A stretch of DNA of 12,025 nt from Flavobacteriaceae bacterium (GTDB taxonomy: Bacteria > Bacteroidota > Bacteroidia > Flavobacteriales > Flavobacteriaceae): the NCBI GenBank assembly GCA_013214275.1, contig JABSPP010000020.1, positions 1 to 12,025 of the forward strand, read 5' to 3'. The notes beneath the pieces are model-generated. The model did not search any database and was not told where the DNA came from. It saw only the letters and a list, made by a program, of their open reading frames with translations. Positions 6,410 to 12,025 of this stretch are shown here, one piece after another; within the stretch, counting starts at the first letter, position 1; every line of letters begins with the position of its first letter. Made by a program: the position numbers and the translations under genes.

Positions 6410-8508
6410 TAAGGCTTGTTACTTTTTCCTTCAAAAGCAACATAGACAGTTTCGGGAATTCCAGGGACTTTTGGCTCTAGTTTTCTTCCTGTCACCACGC
6501 CAATGTTCTTCCATTTGTACACCATATTGATAAGTCCATTCATGTAACCGCCTTCGGCATGATAACCTATAAAACCTGTATCGGTTGTATGTAGCCAAGG
6601 TAGGCGGTTTGCATAAATAAAGAGTTTGGTTTCATCCAAAATGTCAGGATGTTTTAATTGCTCGTAGGCGTCTTCATTTAGCACATATACTGGTAAGTTG
6701 GCTGCCCACCATGACGGAACGGGATATTGCTTTTCAACAAATACAGCTTGACAGCTTCCAGCGTCTGACTGCCATGGAATTCCCATCCACTTAGTCAAAT
6801 CACCCGGGGTAATTTTCCAGAGCCAATTGTATTTTTCATCATCTCCCATCGATTTTTTAATATCGTCTGGAGTCATTAACAATCCATAGTCATTGAAAAA
6901 AATATCGTCTTGTTCGTGCAGATCGGCCGCGTTTAATCGTACTTCACGCAAACCAAAAGCCCCGATAGTCATTTCTCCTTCCACAATATGTTTGTAAGTT
7001 AGTTTATTCTGAGCATAAATTTTATTGTGACGCATCGGCCAAGTTAATTCAACTCCAGAGTGGAATCCTCCACCGTACAACGTTTCCAAAACAGCTCTGG
7101 TCATTAATAAAGGTTTCTTTCTTTCGTCTTCCGAACATTTCTTGAACTGTTCTTGGTAGAATTTCCCCATTTCATCCATGTCTTTAAATTTAAAACTTGG
7201 AGGCGAATAGAAATCGCCATCTTTCCACCTTCTCAACTGCTCATACAGTATAGGTGGGATAGCAAACCATTGAGCAGGACTTCCAGGATAATCAATTCCG
7301 TCCCCAGGATAGAAAGGAAGTTTTAGTTTTTCTTTGCCACTAGTTCTATTTTTTAGGTTCGTATTGTCTTTACTAGGAATGATAGGTTCATTATCATAAT
7401 GATAAATTGGGTCTCTAAACTTATCAAAGATTTTTTGTCGAATGCCATCTGCTTTTTTTCTCTCTTCTTCAGTATTTCCTTTGAAATAGATGTATTTGAA
7501 GTTTCCGTGATGAATCAATTCATCGATTGTTACTTTAAAAGAAGGGGCTAAGAAATCACCCAAGTTTACCCATTGCATTCTGTACAAACGATACATCATT
7601 GGAAAAACCAATGCTAACTCCATTTGATATTCATCATCTGCGGCACCTGTAACTAAGTCAAACATGGTAGAAATAGGCTGAATTTGCGGGGCATAATCGG
7701 GTGGTGCGGATGCTACCCAAGCAGAAGACTCTTTATCAGTCAAATCATATACTTCACCAGAATCTCTATGACAAATTCGTGCCATTACTCGACCATCACA
7801 GATATCATCATACCAATTGGAGTTGTCAGCGAAGTCCGTATTTAGATCCGACGGATTTAAGGATGCTGAAATACCATCTGCAGGATAGAAAATTAGCGTT
7901 CCTTTGTCGTATTCTACCGTACCTAAATCCACTTGCTTTGAATCTGTATTTAGGCTTTTGGCCAACTGACTGAATGCTCCTCCTCTTTTGGAAGGGAATT
8001 CGCCGTGAAATACTTTACGCTTGTGAAAAATATTTACCGTAGCTGCATCTGGGTGATTCACTAATTCTTTTCTGTAATCATATCCATGTGTCGCTCTCAA
8101 AGATTGATCCAACACATTCGGATTTCTCCTTTTGGCACTTACACCAGGAGCCAATTTCTCGGATACAAAAGTGGGTGATACGTTTCTGTTTTTGGCCAAC
8201 ATTGAAAGATCCAGGCTGTTGTTGAAATCATACCAAAAAGGCTTTTTATTGGCTACTTCTACTCGCCATTCAATATCAAATTCATCCTCACGGATTTGTC
8301 TGGTAGGCTTTCCTTCATCATCACATTCGTAGATATAAAAGCGTTGTGCTTGTTTTTTTAACTCACCTCTTTCTGTGAGATATTCATTATCAGTTTCGTA
8401 TAGATTTGCCCAAGGAACTTCTGGACTAAAAACTACTTGGTCCTTTTCTGCTGGACCATTACCCATTCTGGCGATCCCGATGGAGGGATAAATTCTAAAT
8501 TTTGGCAT
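6409..8508 (-). CDS. LodA/GoxA-like putative tryptophylquinone amino-acid oxidase, atypical cofactor site
   Basis: A 699-aa protein of the LodA family (L-lysine 6-oxidase, glycine oxidase), whose members oxidatively deaminate amino acids, releasing H2O2 and ammonia, using a Cys-Trp-derived quinone. Seen: the family N-terminus FRIYPSIGIARMGNGP (4-19), the block YGGGFHSGVELTWPMRH (478-494), PGDLTKWMGIPWQSDAGSC (568-586) with Trp579 at the position of the quinone Trp, and WWAANLPVYVL (600-610). As I recall, LodA has the cross-linking Cys in the block before GG-F-PG-E; here that segment reads LETLYGGGFHSGVE with no Cys. The only cysteines are 62, 237, 246, 458 and 586. No signal peptide is visible, as for other exported members that lack classical signals. 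It is coupled by TAATG to the LodB-like gene. A -7 box (TAGATTTG) at 8539-8546 suggests its own promoter. The family call is firm; substrate and cofactor are open. Confidence 0.85.
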   Translation of the reverse strand: MPKFRIYPSIGIARMGNGPAEKDQVVFSPEVPWANLYETDNEYLTERGELKKQAQRFYIYECDDEGKPTRQIREDEFDIEWRVEVANKKPFWYDFNNSLDLSMLAKNRNVSPTFVSEKLAPGVSAKRRNPNVLDQSLRATHGYDYRKELVNHPDAATVNIFHKRKVFHGEFPSKRGGAFSQLAKSLNTDSKQVDLGTVEYDKGTLIFYPADGISASLNPSDLNTDFADNSNWYDDICDGRVMARICHRDSGEVYDLTDKESSAWVASAPPDYAPQIQPISTMFDLVTGAADDEYQMELALVFPMMYRLYRMQWVNLGDFLAPSFKVTIDELIHHGNFKYIYFKGNTEEERKKADGIRQKIFDKFRDPIYHYDNEPIIPSKDNTNLKNRTSGKEKLKLPFYPGDGIDYPGSPAQWFAIPPILYEQLRRWKDGDFYSPPSFKFKDMDEMGKFYQEQFKKCSEDERKKPLLMTRAVLETLYGGGFHSGVELTWPMRHNKIYAQNKLTYKHIVEGEMTIGAFGLREVRLNAADLHEQDDIFFNDYGLLMTPDDIKKSMGDDEKYNWLWKITPGDLTKWMGIPWQSDAGSCQAVFVEKQYPVPSWWAANLPVYVLNEDAYEQLKHPDILDETKLFIYANRLPWLHTTDTGFIGYHAEGGYMNGLINMVYKWKNIGVVTGRKLEPKVPGIPETVYVAFEGKSNKP

Positions 8509-8538
8509 AATTGATATGGATTTAAATTTCTACATTCA

Positions 8539-8546
8539 CAAATCTA
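8539..8546 (-). promoter_or_regulatory. candidate -7 box (TAGATTTG) for the lodA-lodB pair
   Basis: An exact TAnnTTTG match on the minus strand, 30 nt upstream of the lodA-like ATG. No TTG lies at the expected -33 distance. It sits in the 106-bp gap after galE, so the pair may be transcribed independently of galE. Confidence 0.4.
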
Positions 8547-8614
8547 AATCAATAAGTTGAGGGGTGATACCGTATTTATACCTGTTTTATAATTAGTTCA
8601 TTTAATTAAGATCT

Positions 8615-9622
8615 CTACTGTTTCTGCTGCCATCTCCATGCGGAATGTAATGCTTCTTCTAATGTTTTTTCTGCTTTCCATCCCAGTTCTTTATTAGCGA
8701 GAGTGGTATCAGCGTAGGCTGCGGTAATATCACCTTTACGTCTTTCTACTATTTTATAGCTCAGGTGAAGTTGATTTATTTTTTCAAAGGTCTTTATTAC
8801 TTCTAAGACCGAGCTTCCTTTTCCGGTTCCTATATTGAACACTTCAAACTCTTTTTTATTTATCCCTTTTATCAGCCTTTCTAGTGCTGCAATATGAGCT
8901 TTTGCCAAATCTACAACGTGAATATAATCTCTAATTGCTGTTCCGTCGGGAGTGGGGTAATCATCTCCAAATACAGAAAGCTCTTTTCTAATACCAGCTG
9001 CTGTTTGCGTAATGTAGGGGATCAAATTCTGAGGAACTCCTAATGGTAGTTCTCCAATCTTTACGCTTTCGTGGGCTCCGATAGGGTTAAAATAACGCAA
9101 AGCTATAGCTTTTAGATGGGTTGCGTGGCAGCTTTGCTCTATGATTTCTTCACCAATCTGTTTGGTATTCCCATAGGGAGATTCAGCAGGTTTTACAGGA
9201 GCATTTTCTGTAATTGGTAGCTCATCGGCTTGCCCGTAAACTGTACATGAGGAACTAAAAATGAAATTCGGAATTTGGTGTGTTTTCATTTCTTGTAAAA
9301 TGTAAACTAGCGTCGCAATATTATTTTCGTAATAAAGAAGTGGATTTTTGACGCTTTCTCCTACTGCTTTTGAGGCTGCAAAATGAATGATTCCATCGAT
9401 TTGATGACTGTTGAAAAACGCATGGACTTCTTCTTTGTTTCTAAGATCGATGTTAAAGTATGAGGGTTTAATCCCTGTAATCTCGGTAATTTGATCTAGA
9501 ACTTCCATCTTAGAATTGTATAGATTATCAATAATGATAACGTGATATCCCGCATTTTGAAGTTCTACTACTGTATGTGAGCCTATAAACCCTAAGCCCC
9601 CTGTAACAAGAATTGTATTCAT
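8615..9622 (-). CDS. galE: UDP-glucose 4-epimerase GalE
   Basis: It interconverts UDP-glucose and UDP-galactose (possibly also N-acetyl forms) with bound NAD in the cytoplasm, supplying sugar nucleotides for polysaccharides. Seen: the Rossmann loop TGGLGFIGS (7-15), IDNLYNSK (31-38), HFAASKAVGESV (80-91), SSSCTVYG (123-130) with the catalytic Ser125, the Tyr150-xxx-Lys154 pair in SPYGNTK, RYFNPIGAH (176-184), TPDGTAIRDYIHVVDLA (224-240) and VFNIGTGKGSSV (261-272). The 335-aa length matches E. coli GalE closely. It follows the DegT aminotransferase gene on the same strand after 85 nt, so the two may form an operon for surface-sugar synthesis. The intergenic gap has A/T runs but no clear terminator. 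Whether it prefers UDP-Glc or UDP-GlcNAc cannot be judged with certainty from this reading. Confidence 0.93.
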   Translation of the reverse strand: MNTILVTGGLGFIGSHTVVELQNAGYHVIIIDNLYNSKMEVLDQITEITGIKPSYFNIDLRNKEEVHAFFNSHQIDGIIHFAASKAVGESVKNPLLYYENNIATLVYILQEMKTHQIPNFIFSSSCTVYGQADELPITENAPVKPAESPYGNTKQIGEEIIEQSCHATHLKAIALRYFNPIGAHESVKIGELPLGVPQNLIPYITQTAAGIRKELSVFGDDYPTPDGTAIRDYIHVVDLAKAHIAALERLIKGINKKEFEVFNIGTGKGSSVLEVIKTFEKINQLHLSYKIVERRKGDITAAYADTTLANKELGWKAEKTLEEALHSAWRWQQKQ

Positions 9623-9707
9623 ATTTTATTGAATTCAAAAAAATTAAAAAGCTCAAAAAAAACTCAGCAATGACCACCAAATCTTAATGTCTCTTTTTTT
9701 GTTGAAA

Positions 9708-10874
9708 TTACTTTAAAACAAAGTCATTTACTTTTTTGGTAATGAAAGTTAGTTGATCTTCGTCTAGTTCTGTGTGCATAGGGAGTGAAATAACCATTTC
9801 TACCAACTTATTCGTCACTTTAAAATCTTCTTCACGATAACGATCATCTTGATATGCTTTTTGTTGATGCAGTTGAACTGGATAGTAAATGGCGTTTGGA
9901 ATTCCTTGTTCTAATAGATATTGATGTAACGCATCTCGCTTACCATTGGTAATTTTTAGTGTGTATTGATGGAACACGTGGCAATCGCACGTGGCACAAA
10001 TCTGACCGCAATTGGGAGTGGCATTGGAACGTGTGGTTGGGGTAATGATATGGGGATTTTCTGCAAAGTTTTTATTGTAATATCGGGCTGCATCTCTTCT
10101 GGCATTGCAATAGGTATCTAGGTGAGATAGTTTGGCTTTTAGAACGGCTGCTTGAATGCTATCGAGCCTAGAATTTACTCCAACAACATCATGGTAATAG
10201 CGTTTGTACATTCCATGGTTTACGATTCCGCGAATGGTATGTGCCAATTCATCGTTATTGGTAAAAATGGCACCTCCATCGCCATAACAGCCTAAATTTT
10301 TGGAGGGGAAAAAGGACGTAGTACCCACGTCTCCGATGGTTCCTACTTTTTGTTTTTTGCCGTCTTTAAAGGTATAATTAGCTCCAATGGCATGTGCGGT
10401 ATCCTCGATGACCCATAAATGATGTTCTTTTGCAATTTCCACGACAGCATCCATGTTGGCACATAAACCAAATAAATGAACTGGAACAATTGCCTTTGTT
10501 TTTGGCGTAATTGCCTTTTTTAAAGCATCAATATTGATGTTAAAAGTGTCGGGTTCTATGTCAATTAATACGGGTGTGAGTTTGAGTAGGGCAATGACCT
10601 CTACTGTAGCTGCAAAGGTAAAATCTACTGTGATCACTTCATCACCTTGTTCCAAACCCAAACCCATCACGGCAATTTGTAGGGCGTCTGTTCCGTTGGC
10701 ACAGGGTATGACATGTTTTACGTTCAGATAATCCTCAAGTGCTGCTTGAAATTCGTGTACGTAAGGTCCATTGATATATGCTGAGGAGTTTAAAACCTCT
10801 TCTATGGATGCGTCTACAGTCTCTTTTATTTTTGCATATTGCCCTTGGAGATCTACCATCTGAATTTTTTTCAT
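9708..10874 (-). CDS. DegT/DnrJ/EryC1/StrS-family sugar aminotransferase with Cys-rich insert
   Basis: A PLP-dependent aminotransferase that transfers an amino group to a nucleotide-linked keto-sugar, as in O-antigen, capsule or glycan synthesis. Seen: IQMVDLQGQYAKIK (4-17), the PLP phosphate region PCANGTDALQIA (57-68), VDFTFAATVEVI (83-94), PVHLFGLCANM (131-141), the PLP-binding Asp158 in IEDTAHAIGA (156-165), the Schiff-base Lys192 in FFPSKNLGCYGDGGA (188-202) and VNSRLDSIQAAVL (233-245). The 388-aa length is usual. Odd feature: where relatives have a short loop before the conserved HVFHQYTL block (299-306), this one has NCGQICATCDC (288-298) with four cysteines (289, 293, 296, 298), suggesting a metal site. 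A -7 box at 10897-10904 lies just upstream, making it probably the first gene of a degT-galE unit. The precise sugar substrate cannot be assigned. Confidence 0.92.
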   Translation of the reverse strand: MKKIQMVDLQGQYAKIKETVDASIEEVLNSSAYINGPYVHEFQAALEDYLNVKHVIPCANGTDALQIAVMGLGLEQGDEVITVDFTFAATVEVIALLKLTPVLIDIEPDTFNINIDALKKAITPKTKAIVPVHLFGLCANMDAVVEIAKEHHLWVIEDTAHAIGANYTFKDGKKQKVGTIGDVGTTSFFPSKNLGCYGDGGAIFTNNDELAHTIRGIVNHGMYKRYYHDVVGVNSRLDSIQAAVLKAKLSHLDTYCNARRDAARYYNKNFAENPHIITPTTRSNATPNCGQICATCDCHVFHQYTLKITNGKRDALHQYLLEQGIPNAIYYPVQLHQQKAYQDDRYREEDFKVTNKLVEMVISLPMHTELDEDQLTFITKKVNDFVLK

Positions 10875-10896
10875 AAAAAGTCATTTTGTATGGCTT

Positions 10897-10904
10897 CAAA
10901 AATA
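10897..10904 (-). promoter_or_regulatory. candidate -7 box (TATTTTTG) for the DegT aminotransferase gene
   Basis: An exact TAnnTTTG match on the minus strand, 22 nt ahead of the ATG at 10874, implying a very short leader. No TTG is found at the -33 distance, so confidence is moderate to low. Confidence 0.4.
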
Positions 10905-11090
10905 CAACTTAATTCTATTATCTTTCTTTGATATAACTACATTTTTCATTGCAAGGCAATAACTAACAGTTTGGTTTTTATGGCTTACGTCAATACGAAA
11001 GTCCTTGAATGATTTTTAAATCAACTACGTCTTGGCGAGCCTCGTGAGACTCAACCCTTGGTTGTTGCTCTGCAATTAAAAAGGTATTTC

Positions 11091-11174
11091 TAGGGGCGCG
11101 TTAGGGATAACAGCGGCATCCTTTTTTGAATAAAAAAGATACAGCGAATAGCCCGGCCCGAAGGGAACGCCCTA
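11091..11174 (+). ncRNA. structured intergenic element, resembles a recurrent flavobacterial RNA/repeat (possibly Flavo-1-like)
   Basis: A GC-richer island in AT-rich DNA. The ends pair: TAGGGGCGCGTT (11091-11102) with AACGCCCTA (11166-11174), allowing small bulges. Inside, ATCC-T6 (11118-11127) pairs with A6-GAT (11132-11140) around a GAAT loop, and CCC-GAA-GGG (11157-11165) forms a mini-hairpin. CAGCG occurs twice (11111 and 11142), flanking the central hairpin. From memory, elements with the core CGTTAGGGAT, AGCGGCATCC, AGATA-AGCG and TAGCCCG recur between genes in Flavobacteriaceae, with a variable central hairpin. Assignment to the Rfam Flavo-1 family is only a suggestion. Strand is uncertain because the element is nearly self-complementary and no promoter box adjoins it. 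Confidence 0.5.
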
Positions 11175-11343
11175 AAAACAACTCATGATTTTACATATCT
11201 TATCTCAATAGCAATGTGCTTTTTTTGCATTTTTTTTCACTTAAAGAAATCATTGGATGAAACCCTTTCAAAGATATTGGAGATATAACGATCCATTCCT
11301 ACAGGAAAGGTCATATATTAATTGCCAAGCTTTTATCACCAGC

Positions 11344-11376
11344 TTGACTGTGTAAAAAAAAAATCATGTACTTTTG
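11344..11376 (+). promoter_or_regulatory. promoter of the penicillin-acylase-family gene (TTG-N22-TACTTTTG)
   Basis: TTG at 11344-11346 and an exact TAnnTTTG box at 11369-11376 are separated by 22 nt, within the 17-23 nt spacing of flavobacterial promoters. The -7 box ends 20 nt before the ATG at 11397, giving a short leader. It is the best-formed promoter in the window. Confidence 0.6.
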
Positions 11377-11396
11377 ATCACATCAATTACAAACAA

Positions 11397-12025
11397 ATGA
11401 AACTTAAAAAGAAAGTCTTTATCGTAATACTTATCATATTGCTGCCTTTTGTGATGGGGTTGTGGTGGTATAAGTCAACATTCCACCCTACCTACAAAGG
11501 TGATTTAGAGCTACGTAATATTTCAGATAATGTGACTGTTTATTTTGACACCCATGGGGTTCCGCATATTAATGCTCAAAATCAAAAAGATGCCTACACA
11601 GCTCTTGGCTATGTTCACGCTCAAGATCGATTGTGGCAAATGGAACTTATTCGCAGGATTGCTGTTGGGAGGTTATCGGAAATATTTGGGGGAAAAACTG
11701 TAGCATCTGATATTTTTTTTAAAGGTTTGGGAATTGAGGAGAATGCAGCAGCGTCTATTGCAAAGCTCGATCAAAATTCTGAGGCCTATCAGTTAACCAT
11801 GGCTTACTTAAGCGGGATCAATCAATTTATTGAAAGCGGTCCGTCTCCCATTGAATTTGAAATTTTAGGCATTGAAAAAGCTTCCTACAGTATTAATGAT
11901 ATCTATCATGTGAATGGATATATGGCATTTAGCTTTGCTCACGCTCTTAAAACGGATCCTTTACTCACGGAGATTAAAGAAAAGTTAGGGGATGGGTATC
12001 TCGAGGAATTAGATATTCCTATTGG
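11397..12025 (+). CDS. penicillin acylase family protein (N-terminal part, cut by window edge)
   Basis: An open frame of 209 codons runs from ATG 11397 past the window end without a stop. The N-terminus MKLKKKVFIVILIILLPFVM is a basic start plus hydrophobic segment, so the protein is exported or membrane-anchored (signal peptide or single anchor, residues about 6-24). Then come the alpha-chain hallmarks of penicillin/acyl-homoserine-lactone acylases: VTVYFDTHGVPHINAQN, DAYTALGYVHAQDRLWQMEL and RRIAVGRLSEIFGG, all within residues about 47-100. These N-terminal nucleophile hydrolases cleave amides after autocatalytic removal of a spacer; the catalytic Ser at the beta-chain start lies beyond the window. 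Candidate substrates include N-acyl-homoserine lactones, N-acyl amino acids and beta-lactam side chains, and none can be chosen here. It is divergent from degT and driven by the promoter at 11344-11376. Confidence 0.88.
   Translation, partial: MKLKKKVFIVILIILLPFVMGLWWYKSTFHPTYKGDLELRNISDNVTVYFDTHGVPHINAQNQKDAYTALGYVHAQDRLWQMELIRRIAVGRLSEIFGGKTVASDIFFKGLGIEENAAASIAKLDQNSEAYQLTMAYLSGINQFIESGPSPIEFEILGIEKASYSINDIYHVNGYMAFSFAHALKTDPLLTEIKEKLGDGYLEELDIPI

Larger units (their letters stand above)
10875..11396. other. 522-bp intergenic region between divergent degT and penicillin-acylase genes
   Basis: It holds no convincing protein gene. From left to right: the degT -7 box (10897-10904), an AT-rich stretch, a GC-richer segment with a small hairpin CAACC-CTT-GGTTG (11052-11064), the structured element at 11091-11174, then AT-rich DNA with loose inverted arms CCTTTC/GAAAGG, and the acylase promoter (11344-11376). 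An ORF of 32 codons at 11257-11355 overlaps that promoter and is probably chance. Confidence 0.6.

Noticed and set aside
7701..7973. Plus-strand ORF of 90 codons within the lodA-like gene
   Set aside because: It is antisense to continuous family-matching LodA sequence, with no promoter or motif of its own.
11257..11320. Loose inverted arms CCTTTC/GAAAGG as transposon ends
   Set aside because: Arms are only 6 bp, with no transposase and no target-site duplication.
11257..11355. ORF of 32 codons ahead of the penicillin-acylase gene
   Set aside because: It overlaps the -33 element of the acylase promoter, has no recognisable homology and is short enough to be chance.

Overview
The window looks like a chromosomal piece of a low-GC member of the Bacteroidota, most likely a marine flavobacterium. 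Three things point there: AT-rich intergenic DNA, several TAnnTTTG-type -7 promoter boxes with few Shine-Dalgarno sites, and gene families typical of that group (arsenosugar cluster, LodA/LodB pair, YhhQ transporter). All genes lie on the minus strand except fabD and a penicillin-acylase gene running off the right edge. No tRNA, rRNA, CRISPR array or transposase gene is visible.

Left part (1-3352, minus strand): an arsenosugar biosynthesis cluster. In transcription order it has a small AhpD/CMD-like peroxidase-like protein, the radical SAM enzyme ArsS, a DUF2064-type glycosyltransferase/nucleotidyltransferase-like protein, a purine nucleoside phosphorylase, and the arsenite methyltransferase ArsM (cut by the left edge). 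ArsM should methylate arsenite, ArsS should attach the 5'-deoxyadenosyl group of SAM to dimethylarsenic, and the phosphorylase and the DUF2064 protein are placed to remove adenine and process the sugar. The phosphorylase has Asp where guanine/hypoxanthine-specific enzymes have Asn, which suits an adenine substrate. The arsM copy has an apparent single-base deletion in its SAM-binding glycine loop.

Middle (3519-5343): a queuosine-precursor transporter (minus strand) is divergent from fabD (plus strand, malonyl-CoA:ACP transacylase). The shared intergenic region holds candidate promoters and a 22-codon leader ORF. The 3' end of fabD overlaps the 3' end of the convergent lodB-like gene by 32 bp.

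Right-middle (5312-8508, minus strand): a translationally coupled lodA-lodB-like pair, meaning a putative tryptophylquinone amino-acid oxidase and its FAD-dependent maturation partner. The LodA-like protein seems to lack the Cys that forms cysteine tryptophylquinone in characterised members. This is the best candidate here for an undescribed variant.

Right part (8615-12025): galE and a DegT-family sugar aminotransferase (minus strand) suggest surface polysaccharide sugar-nucleotide metabolism. The aminotransferase carries a Cys-rich insert. A gene-free stretch of about 520 bp follows, holding a GC-richer structured element that resembles a recurrent flavobacterial intergenic RNA/repeat, then a well-formed promoter and the 5' part of a penicillin-acylase-family gene.
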